DNA of 64,000 bases from Aliiroseovarius sp. Z3 (GTDB lineage: Bacteria; Pseudomonadota; Alphaproteobacteria; Rhodobacterales; Rhodobacteraceae). The stretch's first letter is position 1. Every line of letters starts with the position of its first letter. Under the pieces are notes generated by a model. It did no database searches. It was given only the letters and a program-made list of their open reading frames with translations, and was not told where the DNA came from. Below, in pieces: positions 1 to 7,074 of the stretch. The stretch covers positions 62,001 through 126,000 of the forward strand of contig NZ_JAFMZK010000005.1 of assembly GCF_029105185.1 (NCBI RefSeq), in the 5' to 3' direction. The translations under genes were made by a program, and so were the position numbers.

Positions 1-79
1 TGGTTTGATCCGGGTCAATGCAGGGCGGGATGGACCGGCGCAATCTTGGACCGAACCAAGATAAAAGGAGAGATCGCGA

Positions 80-319
80 ATGTCCCACACCCCTCATGAA
101 CTGAATGAAGAGTTCCCGGATATGATCGAGAAGATGGCCGAGTTGAAGCAGTCTGACGCTCATTTCGCGAAGCTGGCCGATGAGTATCACGAGTTGAATC
201 GTGCCGTGCATCGCGCCGAAACCAACGTGGAGCCGACGGACCAGTTCAACGAAGAGGAAATGCGCAAAAAACGTGCAGTTCTGAAAGATGAGATTTATCG
301 GATGCTGACGGCGGCATAG
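80..319 (+). CDS. YdcH family (DUF465) small protein
   Basis: Encodes 79 residues, almost entirely charged helix, with the spacing of leucines and acidic/basic residues typical of DUF465/YdcH proteins (short coiled-coil proteins of unknown role, common in alphaproteobacteria, often in two or more copies). The motif run FAKLADEYHELNRAVHR at about residues 32-48 is the family core. An AAGGAG ribosome-binding site lies 9 bases before the ATG. A small inverted repeat (TCTTGG/CCAAGA, 44-61) lies just upstream. It is followed by a bidirectional terminator and faces the hydrolase gene. A second, divergent DUF465 gene occurs at 28195-28413. No catalytic function is known for the family. Confidence 0.85.
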   Translation: MSHTPHELNEEFPDMIEKMAELKQSDAHFAKLADEYHELNRAVHRAETNVEPTDQFNEEEMRKKRAVLKDEIYRMLTAA

Positions 320-332
320 CGCGCCTGAAACG

Positions 333-363
333 AAAGCCACCCTGCATGAACCGGGGTGGCTTT
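333..363. terminator. Bidirectional intrinsic terminator between DUF465 gene and hydrolase
   Basis: The arms AAAGCCACCC (333-342) and GGGTGGCTTT (354-363) are perfect complements around an 11-base loop. The A/T ends of the stem give a short U run on either strand, so it can serve the two convergent genes that end at 319 and 366. Confidence 0.8.
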
Positions 364-365
364 CA

Positions 366-1193
366 TTATTGAAGCGTCGCAATCCACTCTTTCATTTTCT
401 TCAAAGACTGCTTCGACCAAATTGTTGTATGCCCGGCTTTCGCCTGGGTCACGAAACGTTTGTTCGGGCTGGGTGATAGCTTATAAAGCTTTCGCCCCAT
501 CGATATCGGGACTGTTTTATCGCTCCCGCCATGCATGATGAATGTCGGTATCTTCACCCGCCTGATCGTTCGCTTTGACGGCCACAGGTCATTGCGCGAG
601 GCAAACAGGGGAAGCATTGCAGGCCGCTTGGCAGCAACCAGATCAACCAGCGAAGTATACGGCGCCTGAAGGATCAATCCGATGGGCGGGCGCTGCCGCC
701 CGACCTTGCTGTCAGCGATTTGAAGTGCAACGCCTGTGCCCAGACTTTCACCAAAAATAATCACCGGACCATCTCCGACGTATTTGGGTAAATCCCGATA
801 CAGCGAATTGGCAAGGTTCTGGATGACCTTGCGGCTGGGCAATCCCTTGCTGCCGCTCATCCCGGGATAGGCAAGCGCGACCAATCCATAGCCATTGCCA
901 ATCAGCCAAGGGAATTTTTTCCGGCGCGTCGCAAGGTTGCCACCGGAACCGGGCAGATAATAGATCGTGGGTTTCCCGGCTTTGGGCGGTATGACCCAGA
1001 TGACGGCGCCCTTGTAACGTTTCGCCTTCAGTTTTGGATGCGCAACCTTCGGGTTAGCCTTCTGAGGATTGAACTGATAAAAAACCTTCCGTTCCAAGGC
1101 AGATTGAACGCTGCTTGTTTGGGCGGACGCAGGTGCTGAGGCGGCAAAGATTGCCACCACCATCAACAGGGCCGAAAACAGAAAATTCTTCAT
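366..1193 (-). CDS. Secreted alpha/beta-hydrolase
   Basis: The 275-residue product begins with a clear Sec signal peptide (hydrophobic residues 4-20, then PASAQ, cleavage after residue 24). The mature part has an alpha/beta-hydrolase fold: oxyanion-region PGSGG near residue 81, nucleophile elbow GESLG with Ser150, candidate acid Asp225 in HGGSDKTVP, and His255 in AGHTT. This is the pattern of the BEM46/DUF1749-like or dienelactone-hydrolase-like esterases; the substrate cannot be read from sequence. The start ATG overlaps the stop of pccR by 4 bases (ATGA), so it is co-transcribed with the regulator, which is an unusual partner for a periplasmic esterase. Confidence 0.8.
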   Translation of the reverse strand: MKNFLFSALLMVVAIFAASAPASAQTSSVQSALERKVFYQFNPQKANPKVAHPKLKAKRYKGAVIWVIPPKAGKPTIYYLPGSGGNLATRRKKFPWLIGNGYGLVALAYPGMSGSKGLPSRKVIQNLANSLYRDLPKYVGDGPVIIFGESLGTGVALQIADSKVGRQRPPIGLILQAPYTSLVDLVAAKRPAMLPLFASRNDLWPSKRTIRRVKIPTFIMHGGSDKTVPISMGRKLYKLSPSPNKRFVTQAKAGHTTIWSKQSLKKMKEWIATLQ

Positions 1194-2593
1194 CGTTTGA
1201 TCTCGTATGGGAGTGTGCCGCGTGAATATGGATCGACTTGCAGCTTGCGTTCAAGGGGCGGCACGGATCGCTGGTGGCAGAACTGGCGTTCGCAGATGCG
1301 GCAGGACACGCCTATTGGTTCAAATGCGGCGTCATTCGTCACGTTCAGATCGTCTGCGTAAACCAAGGCCCCGGCGTGTTTCACCTCGCAGCCCAAACCG
1401 ATCGCATAGCGTCGCACAGGGGCGTCAAAACTGCCCCCAGATTTCGAGACGTTCCGCGATAGGCAGAGATATCTGACACCGTCCGGCGTCTGCGCAAGTT
1501 GACGCAGGAAACGTCCCGGTGTTTCAAAGGCTTGATGCACGTTCCACAACGGACAGGCCCCGCCGAACCGCGCAAACTGAAGACGTGTCGCAGAGTGTCG
1601 TTTCGTAATGGTGCCGGCTTGATCAACGCGGACAAAAAAGAAGGGGATACCCTTCGCGCCGGGTCTTTGTAAGGTGGACAGTCTATGGGCCACCTGTTCG
1701 ATGGATGCGCCAAAGCGATCTGCCAACCGTTCAAGGTCGTGACGTGTCTCACGTGCTGCGGCAAGAAACTGCTCATAGGGCAGTCTGGCAGCCCCTGCGA
1801 AGTAGTTGGCAAGTCCAAGTTTGGCGATGGCACGGGCTTCTTCGGTCTGGAAACGGGCAAAATCCAGTGTCGCCTCTAACAACGCGTCTTGGGTCAACAA
1901 CGCGATCTGCATGAGCAACTGGAATTCCTGCGTGGGACGGGGCGGGCGCGTGGATAGGCGCAGAATCCGGTTTTCGGGATCATAGCTGCGCATCGCATCC
2001 TGATCGACTCGTTCCAGCTGGATCCCCCGGTCTTTCAAAACGGTTTCGGCCATTTCCGTAGGGGCCAATCCGCGGGCCTTTCCCGTGGCGGCGAAATGCT
2101 CAGCGGCGCGATCCACAGCATCGATGTAGTTGTCGCAATAGTGAAAGAAGTCGCGCACTTCGTCCCATGGGCTTGCCTTTGAGCCAAGATCAACCGTGCC
2201 AAGGTTTTCGTCCAGAGATGCCAGCCTTTCATGGCCCCTCCGATAGGCGCGGTGAAGTTCAAGCAAAGCATGCGCAAGCGCGGGTGCGTTTGAGGCCGCG
2301 AGCCTGAGGTCAGCCAAGGGTGGCACATCTGAAAACACCGGGTCTGCGAATGCCTCGCGCATGTCGCTGACCAGACGTTCGGCGTCGCCCGTCGATAACT
2401 CGGCAACATCGAAACCAAACTCCTGTGCCAGCGCCAATACGACCCCGGTCGAGACAGGTCGGTTGTTGTTTTCCATCTGGTTCAGATAGGGCAGGCTGAC
2501 GCCCAGTTTCTCGGCGAAGTTTTTCTGGGTCAATCCGAGCCGGGATCGAATTTCACGAAGCTTTACACCAGCATAGAGTTTCTGGGTGGCCAT
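1190..2593 (-). CDS. pccR: Short-chain acyl-CoA responsive regulator (ScfR family, PccR-like)
   Basis: The 467-residue protein has an N-terminal XRE/Cro helix-turn-helix (residues about 8-62, including LGLTQKNFAEKLGVS), a central IrrE/ImmA-like domain lacking an evident HExxH, and a C-terminal DUF2083 domain ending in the cysteine motif CRICERQFC followed by HQRSVPPL. This is the architecture of RamB/PrpR/PccR regulators of short-chain acyl-CoA metabolism. I chose ATG 2593 because AAGGAA lies upstream and homologues begin near MATQKLYAG; an in-frame ATG at 2623 would add ten residues. Its position 1.4 kb from divergently transcribed pccB, and TTTGCAAA-type repeats in front of both genes, indicate autoregulation and control of propionyl-CoA carboxylase. 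Confidence 0.88.
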   Translation of the reverse strand: MATQKLYAGVKLREIRSRLGLTQKNFAEKLGVSLPYLNQMENNNRPVSTGVVLALAQEFGFDVAELSTGDAERLVSDMREAFADPVFSDVPPLADLRLAASNAPALAHALLELHRAYRRGHERLASLDENLGTVDLGSKASPWDEVRDFFHYCDNYIDAVDRAAEHFAATGKARGLAPTEMAETVLKDRGIQLERVDQDAMRSYDPENRILRLSTRPPRPTQEFQLLMQIALLTQDALLEATLDFARFQTEEARAIAKLGLANYFAGAARLPYEQFLAAARETRHDLERLADRFGASIEQVAHRLSTLQRPGAKGIPFFFVRVDQAGTITKRHSATRLQFARFGGACPLWNVHQAFETPGRFLRQLAQTPDGVRYLCLSRNVSKSGGSFDAPVRRYAIGLGCEVKHAGALVYADDLNVTNDAAFEPIGVSCRICERQFCHQRSVPPLERKLQVDPYSRGTLPYEIKR

Positions 2594-2616
2594 GCGCAGG
2601 GTGTTCCTTTTGGGGG

Positions 2617-2656
2617 TTTGCAAAATTTGCTAGTACTCCCTTATACCATTTGCAAA
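2617..2656. promoter_or_regulatory. Candidate PccR operator cluster upstream of pccR
   Basis: Three related octamers lie in the 70-base gap between the exporter and pccR: TTTGCAAA at 2617-2624, TTTGCTAG at 2626-2633 and TTTGCAAA at 2649-2656. From memory, the Rhodobacter sphaeroides PccR site is a pair of TTTGCAAA octamers four bases apart; the spacing here differs, so the site is inferred from clustering. Confidence 0.6.
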
Positions 2657-2665
2657 AGCGCTGCG

Positions 2666-3880
2666 TCAAAGATTCAACCGTTTTTCGCGCTGCATCACCA
2701 GTAAGATTGCAACGACCGCCATCGCCGAAGAGGCGAGCATCAAAAGCAGAAGCGGCAGCGCGGTTGATCCGGGCACCAACAGCCACCCGGCAAGGGCTGA
2801 CAGGGCAGCACCTCCGCCGATGTTTAATGCTCCGCCAAGACCCGAGGCGCTGCCAGCAAGCTCGGGCCGCACACTCATCATGCCTGACGTCGCGTTTGGA
2901 AGGGTCATGCCATTGCCAACACCGACCCAGGTCATAAAGCCGAAGAAAACGTATTCGGATCCAAAGCCAAGTAGGAAAAGTGAAAGCGAAAGGAATAGGC
3001 CAGCAGCCGTGATAATGGCGCCCCAAAACACCATATTGGTCAAACCAATCCGCATTGAGTATCGCCCCGAGATGTAGTTTCCCACAAGATACCCGGCGGC
3101 GGGCGCGCCAAAGAACAACCCTAGGCGCGCGGGGCTCATGCCGTAGATTTCGCTTCCGACAAACGGCGCGCCGCCGAGATAGGCGAAGAACGCCCCGGAG
3201 GTCAGCGCGGCAGATGCACAAAATCCCCAGAACCGCGGCGATGTCAGCAAGGATGGATAGGCGCGGAACTGGGCGCTGAATCCGCCAGGTTGCGGCGTGA
3301 TCGTTTCACCCAGATCACGCCAGGTCAGAAGGATTGCCGCCACACCCGCGCCAGCTTGCAACCAGAAGTTGGCTTTCCAGCCGAAGGCCTGATCCAGAAC
3401 GCCGCCGATTGAAGGGCCAATCATTGGGATGATCGACATGCCCATGGTTACATATCCGATCATTGATGCCGCTTGGTCGCCGGGCACCATGTCACGGATC
3501 GCGGCGCGTGAAAGGACGACGCCAACAACGACGGATGCCTGAAGCATTCGAAACCCAAGGAAAACTTCAACGCTGGGTGCATAGATGCAGCCAAGAGTGG
3601 CGACGATATAGATGGCAAACCCGGCCATGATCACAGGGCGCCGCCCGAATCTGTCTGATAGCGGCCCGACCACCACCTGCATCAACGCGTTGATGCACAG
3701 ATACAAGGCGACAGATAACTGTACGATGCGATAGTCGGTATCGAAATACCGCGCCATGCCGGGCAGGGACGGCAGAAAGACATTCATCGACAGGGTTGCT
3801 GCAGCGGCCACGAAAGTGAGCGTGAAGACATGCGGCGGTGTGGATGAATCCAAAAAACGGGATGCGGATCTTAATGGCAT
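2666..3880 (-). CDS. Bcr/CflA-type MFS exporter
   Basis: The 404-residue integral membrane protein shows about 12 hydrophobic segments and the drug:H+ antiporter-1 signature GPLSDRFGRRPV (about residues 77-88) after the first two helices, with the Bcr/CflA opening NVFLPSLPGMA. The family exports drugs, bicyclomycin-like compounds and small metabolites. It sits directly upstream of pccR on the same strand, and both its own promoter region and the gap behind it carry TTTGCAAA-type repeats, so it may be part of the PccR regulon, perhaps exporting a propionate-related metabolite. That link is inferred only from position. Confidence 0.8.
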   Translation of the reverse strand: MPLRSASRFLDSSTPPHVFTLTFVAAAATLSMNVFLPSLPGMARYFDTDYRIVQLSVALYLCINALMQVVVGPLSDRFGRRPVIMAGFAIYIVATLGCIYAPSVEVFLGFRMLQASVVVGVVLSRAAIRDMVPGDQAASMIGYVTMGMSIIPMIGPSIGGVLDQAFGWKANFWLQAGAGVAAILLTWRDLGETITPQPGGFSAQFRAYPSLLTSPRFWGFCASAALTSGAFFAYLGGAPFVGSEIYGMSPARLGLFFGAPAAGYLVGNYISGRYSMRIGLTNMVFWGAIITAAGLFLSLSLFLLGFGSEYVFFGFMTWVGVGNGMTLPNATSGMMSVRPELAGSASGLGGALNIGGGAALSALAGWLLVPGSTALPLLLLMLASSAMAVVAILLVMQREKRLNL

Positions 3881-3931
3881 GTGTCATGGCTAGGCTTGGG
3901 TCGCTGGACTGTCCATCCCGAGAAGGCAGAA

Positions 3932-3979
3932 TTTGCAGTTATTCAATTTGCAATATTCACATTGCAATAAATTTGCAAA
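3932..3979. promoter_or_regulatory. Candidate PccR operator cluster in the exporter-pccB divergent promoter
   Basis: Four related octamers occur in 48 bases: TTTGCAGT (3932-3939), TTTGCAAT (3947-3954), ATTGCAAT (3961-3968) and TTTGCAAA (3972-3979). Centre-to-centre distances are 15, 14 and 11 bases. The cluster lies between the exporter start (3880) and pccB (4050), where a PccR site controlling pccB is expected. Confidence 0.65.
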
Positions 3980-4049
3980 TTCGCCCAATTTTCCTTTCGG
4001 GATGAACGGTTAAGCGTTACTTTGCCCGGAAATCAAGGAGTGCTGCCAG

Positions 4050-5582
4050 ATGAAAGATATCCTTCAGGAGCTTGAAGATCGCCGCAAGACCGCCCGCCTT
4101 GGGGGCGGACAGCGACGGATCGACAGTCAACACAAAAAAGGCAAACTGACCGCACGTGAGCGGGTCGAGCTTCTGTTGGACGAAGGCTCGTTTGAAGAGT
4201 TTGACATGTTCAAGGCCCATCGGTGCACGGAATTTGGCATGGAGGCCGACAAACCTGCGGGCGACGGTGTCATCACCGGTTGGGGAACGATCAACGGACG
4301 TCTGGTTTATGTGTTCAGTCAGGACTTCACCGTTTTTGGCGGTTCGCTGTCGGAAACCCATGCGGAAAAGATCTGCAAGATCATGGACATGGCAATGCAG
4401 AACGGCGCGCCGGTGATCGGCATCAACGATTCTGGTGGCGCGCGCATTCAGGAAGGCGTGGCGTCCCTTGCGGGGTATGCCGAGGTATTCCAGCGTAACA
4501 TCATGGCATCGGGTGTTGTGCCACAGATCTCGGTGATCATGGGGCCATGCGCGGGTGGTGCGGTCTATTCACCGGCAATGACCGACTTCATCTTCATGGT
4601 GAAAGACAGCTCTTATATGTTCGTGACTGGTCCTGATGTTGTGAAAACCGTGACCAACGAAGTGGTGACCGCCGAAGAGCTTGGCGGGGCGTCGACCCAC
4701 ACCAAGAAGTCGTCGGTCGCAGACGGTGCATTTGAAAATGATGTCGAGGCCTTGACCGAAATTCGTCGCCTTGTCGATTTTCTGCCGCTGAACAATCGCG
4801 ACAAGGCCCCTACGCGCCCGTTCTTTGATGATCCGGCGCGGGTAGATGAAAGCCTTGATACATTGGTGCCGGACAACGCCAATGCGCCCTACGACATGAA
4901 AGAGCTGATCGCGAAACTGGCCGATGAAGGCGATTTCTATGAAATTCAGGAAGAGTACGCCAAAAACATCATCACCGGGTTCGTGCGGCTGGAAGGTCAA
5001 ACGGTTGGCGTCGTCGCCAACCAGCCAATGGTGCTGGCCGGCTGTCTGGATATTGACAGTTCGCGCAAGGCTGCACGTTTCGTGCGCTTCTGCGATGCAT
5101 TCGAAATTCCGATCCTGACCTTGGTTGATGTGCCGGGCTTCCTGCCGGGAACCAGCCAAGAATATGGCGGTGTCATCAAGCATGGCGCGAAACTTCTGTT
5201 TGCCTATGGTGAAGCGACGGTGCCGAAGGTTACCCTGATCACCCGTAAAGCCTATGGCGGGGCGTATGACGTTATGGCGTCCAAGCACCTGCGTGGCGAC
5301 TTCAACTATGCGTGGCCCACCGCAGAGATTGCGGTGATGGGAGCCAAGGGCGCAACAGAAATCCTGTATCGGTCCGAACTGGGCGACCCCGAGAAAATCG
5401 CTCAGCGCACGCAGGATTACGAAGAACGGTTCGCCAATCCCTTCGTTGCCGCCGAACGTGGCTTTATCGACGAAGTGATCCAGCCGCGCTCCTCTCGGAT
5501 GCGGATCTGCCGGGCCTTTGCATCCTTGCGCAACAAGAAGCTGCAGAACCCCTGGAAAAAGCACGACAATATCCCGCTGTAG
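4050..5582 (+). CDS. pccB: Propionyl-CoA carboxylase beta (carboxyltransferase) subunit
   Basis: The 510-residue protein is a full-length acyl-CoA carboxyltransferase. It transfers CO2 from biotin on PccA to propionyl-CoA, giving (S)-methylmalonyl-CoA. The two oxyanion-forming glycine motifs are visible: GGARIQEG near residue 130 and, in the C-terminal half, YGGAYDVM near residue 407; the [22 protein letters not shown] segment is the family's CoA/biotin region. The C-terminus ends in the usual RNKK...[17 protein letters not shown] (4035-4040) precedes the ATG by nine bases. The promoter carries the TTTGCAAA repeat cluster. Its partner pccA lies 1.5 kb downstream on the same strand, separated by three small genes and a terminator, so the two subunits are probably not on one simple transcript. 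Confidence 0.95.
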   Translation: MKDILQELEDRRKTARLGGGQRRIDSQHKKGKLTARERVELLLDEGSFEEFDMFKAHRCTEFGMEADKPAGDGVITGWGTINGRLVYVFSQDFTVFGGSLSETHAEKICKIMDMAMQNGAPVIGINDSGGARIQEGVASLAGYAEVFQRNIMASGVVPQISVIMGPCAGGAVYSPAMTDFIFMVKDSSYMFVTGPDVVKTVTNEVVTAEELGGASTHTKKSSVADGAFENDVEALTEIRRLVDFLPLNNRDKAPTRPFFDDPARVDESLDTLVPDNANAPYDMKELIAKLADEGDFYEIQEEYAKNIITGFVRLEGQTVGVVANQPMVLAGCLDIDSSRKAARFVRFCDAFEIPILTLVDVPGFLPGTSQEYGGVIKHGAKLLFAYGEATVPKVTLITRKAYGGAYDVMASKHLRGDFNYAWPTAEIAVMGAKGATEILYRSELGDPEKIAQRTQDYEERFANPFVAAERGFIDEVIQPRSSRMRICRAFASLRNKKLQNPWKKHDNIPL

Positions 5583-5584
5583 AA

Positions 5585-6049
5585 ATGACAGGCGTGGGGG
5601 GATATAACGGCCTGCCGGGCCTGGTTGGGGTGATGGCATGTGCCGCCGCCTTAACCCTTTCCGCGCCCGCAGCCGCAGGCTCCACAGAAGCGCTTTTTGA
5701 AGAGGGCATGCGGATCAATGTGCCGTCCGGGCAAGAGGTGACTTTTTTGGATGTGATTGAAGGCGAAGACAGTGCTGTTGGCACGGCGATCCGCGTTCGG
5801 TTCCTTGCCCCCCGCATTTCACGCGAAAACGGGGACTTAGAATTTGTGCAGGCAGAGGGCGATATGGCCACGTTGTGTCAGGACTATGTATTGCCGCAAA
5901 TGTTGACGACGGGCGTCGCGATGCCTGCTCAGATCATCATCGTTTTATCCGATCGCGTCGTCGAGCACGGCATGACCGATCCGGATGCGACACAGTTCTT
6001 CGAAGCCTACCGGCCCGAGGATGGAATGTGCGTTTGGGAGGGGTTCTGA
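5585..6049 (+). CDS. Exported protein of unknown function (DUF6497-like)
   Basis: The ATG lies two bases after the pccB stop codon, so translation is probably coupled. The 154-residue product has an N-terminal hydrophobic segment (about residues 12-31, ending APAAAG) that reads as a signal peptide. The mature part is acidic, with cysteines at LCQDYVLP and near the end (GMCVWEGF) that could form a disulfide in the periplasm. Roseobacter pcc loci usually contain such a protein; I believe it corresponds to DUF6497 but could not check. Function unknown. Its tight link to pccB suggests either a role around the pathway or simply a conserved neighbour. Confidence 0.75.
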   Translation: MTGVGGYNGLPGLVGVMACAAALTLSAPAAAGSTEALFEEGMRINVPSGQEVTFLDVIEGEDSAVGTAIRVRFLAPRISRENGDLEFVQAEGDMATLCQDYVLPQMLTTGVAMPAQIIIVLSDRVVEHGMTDPDATQFFEAYRPEDGMCVWEGF

Positions 6050-6411
6050 TGGCATTGCCATATATGACCAAACACAAAGGGTTTCCGGGGCGGCTTCCCG
6101 GGTCGGACTTTCAGTTCACCATTCGCCGACCCAATAAAAGCGGCGCAACGCCGCTTGTCGCGCGCGAGCGTTTTGCTGACCGCCGTCCCGCCGATCGCCG
6201 CGCCGATGCCGGCTTCATGGAGGCGTTGTGGAATTATTTTGGCGATCAGCCGTTTGAGCGTGGAAATCTGGATGCCGGGCGCCTGTCGTGGCTGTTCGGG
6301 CGCGAAGTCGTTGCCGCAGAGGATCCATTCGATCCGGAAAGCTACGAAGCCCTTCTGATGATCGACGTGAATCGCGCAACTGCCGCATTTCCGGACGTTT
6401 TTGAGGATTGA
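6049..6411 (+). CDS. Conserved hypothetical protein in the pcc operon
   Basis: ATG 6049 overlaps the stop of the preceding gene (TGATG). The 120-residue product has no signal peptide or membrane segment. It starts basic and arginine-rich (residues 8-50, with several R-R and D-R pairs) and ends acidic (FEDPESYE-like stretch, then DVNRATAAFPDVFED). I recognise no domain. The translational coupling of pccB, the exported protein and this gene makes a real gene very likely; the function cannot be stated. Confidence 0.7.
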   Translation: MALPYMTKHKGFPGRLPGSDFQFTIRRPNKSGATPLVARERFADRRPADRRADAGFMEALWNYFGDQPFERGNLDAGRLSWLFGREVVAAEDPFDPESYEALLMIDVNRATAAFPDVFED

Positions 6412-6736
6412 TCGGCATGAACCCGCCCGCCCTTTCATCGAACCGGCAGATTCCAGCCCAAAAGGTGGGCTTGGTTGCAACGCATTCTTGCAACACGGGA
6501 AAGGCGTGCCAATCTGTATCTCAAGCGGAAAGCACATCCCCGTTTTCCGCTATGGTTTGTCGAAACCATTACCCTTCCCCTTCTTCAGCCCGGTTCTTTG
6601 CGAAAGCAACTGAACCGGGCCTCTTTTTTGCCGATTGCGCGGGCTATGCCGTGCATGAAACAAAATTGTGCTTTGGGATTCCTGCAAATCAAGGCAAACT
6701 GGTGGTAATAAAAAATACAACCAGAGGCAGTCAACG
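6412..6736 (+). other. 325-base intergenic stretch with hairpins and terminator
   Basis: No convincing coding sequence is seen: the open frames here lack ribosome-binding sites and protein-like composition. It contains two TTGCAAC copies (6475-6481 and 6488-6494), a hairpin ATGGTTT-gtcg-AAACCAT (6552-6569), a pyrimidine-rich linker and then a strong terminator. The last 40 bases are the leader of the lipoprotein gene. Confidence 0.6.
6588..6629 (+). terminator. Strong Rho-independent terminator
   Basis: GCCCGGTTC (6588-6596) pairs with GAACCGGGC (6612-6620); the loop itself folds as TTGC-GAAA-GCAA (6598-6609), and six T residues follow (6624-6629). It ends the pccB transcript or a small RNA made from 6412-6630. 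Confidence 0.85.
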
Positions 6737-6943
6737 ATGCAGATCAGCAAACTATTCGTGGGGGTCACAGCCCTTATCGTGCTGGCAGGATGTCAGTGGA
6801 ACGATCTTCAACGCGCCGGTGTCGGCGCGGCGACAGGGGCGGTGGTCGCCAAGGCGACCAGCGGCAACCTTCTTACAGGTGCGGTCATCGGGGCGGGCGC
6901 GGGTGCGCTGTGCGACGATGTCGGTGTGCGCTTCTGTAACTGA
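6737..6943 (+). CDS. Small glycine-zipper lipoprotein
   Basis: The 68-residue product starts with a lipoprotein signal: basic residue, hydrophobic helix, then lipobox LAGC with Cys18. The remainder is glycine/alanine-rich (GVGAATGAVV, then GAVIGAGAGAL), the spacing of a glycine-zipper segment as in YmgG/OsmB-like outer-membrane-associated lipoproteins. It ends with two cysteines, CDDVGVRFC. The role is unknown; small glycine-zipper lipoproteins are often envelope stress products. It has its own space between the strong terminator at 6588 and a weaker one at 6982, so it is likely monocistronic. The start was chosen because the lipobox must lie within about 20 residues. Confidence 0.8.
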   Translation: MQISKLFVGVTALIVLAGCQWNDLQRAGVGAATGAVVAKATSGNLLTGAVIGAGAGALCDDVGVRFCN

Positions 6944-6981
6944 CACATCCGCCGTTTCGTACGGCACTTCACGCTTTTTTC

Positions 6982-7012
6982 AGCCCGCCGGGATCAAACC
7001 CTGTGGGCTTTT
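6982..7012 (+). terminator. Probable terminator after the lipoprotein gene
   Basis: AGCCC (6982-6986) pairs with GGGCT (7005-7009), and TTTT follows. An inner GGG/CCC pairing within the loop lengthens the stem. The stem is short, so confidence is moderate. Confidence 0.55.
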
Positions 7013-7074
7013 CTATGCCACTTCGCGCGACGGGTTGACCCGCCGCGCCAATACATGAACGGAAGGGACAGGAC

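Noticed and set aside
1190-2623. Upstream start of pccR at 2623
   Set aside because: It would place the start inside a TTTGCAAA operator-like repeat and add residues not expected in the family; ATG 2593 has a better ribosome-binding site.
6408-7058. 216-codon plus-strand open frame spanning the lipoprotein gene
   Set aside because: It runs through a strong terminator and a lipoprotein gene in another frame, and its composition is not protein-like.
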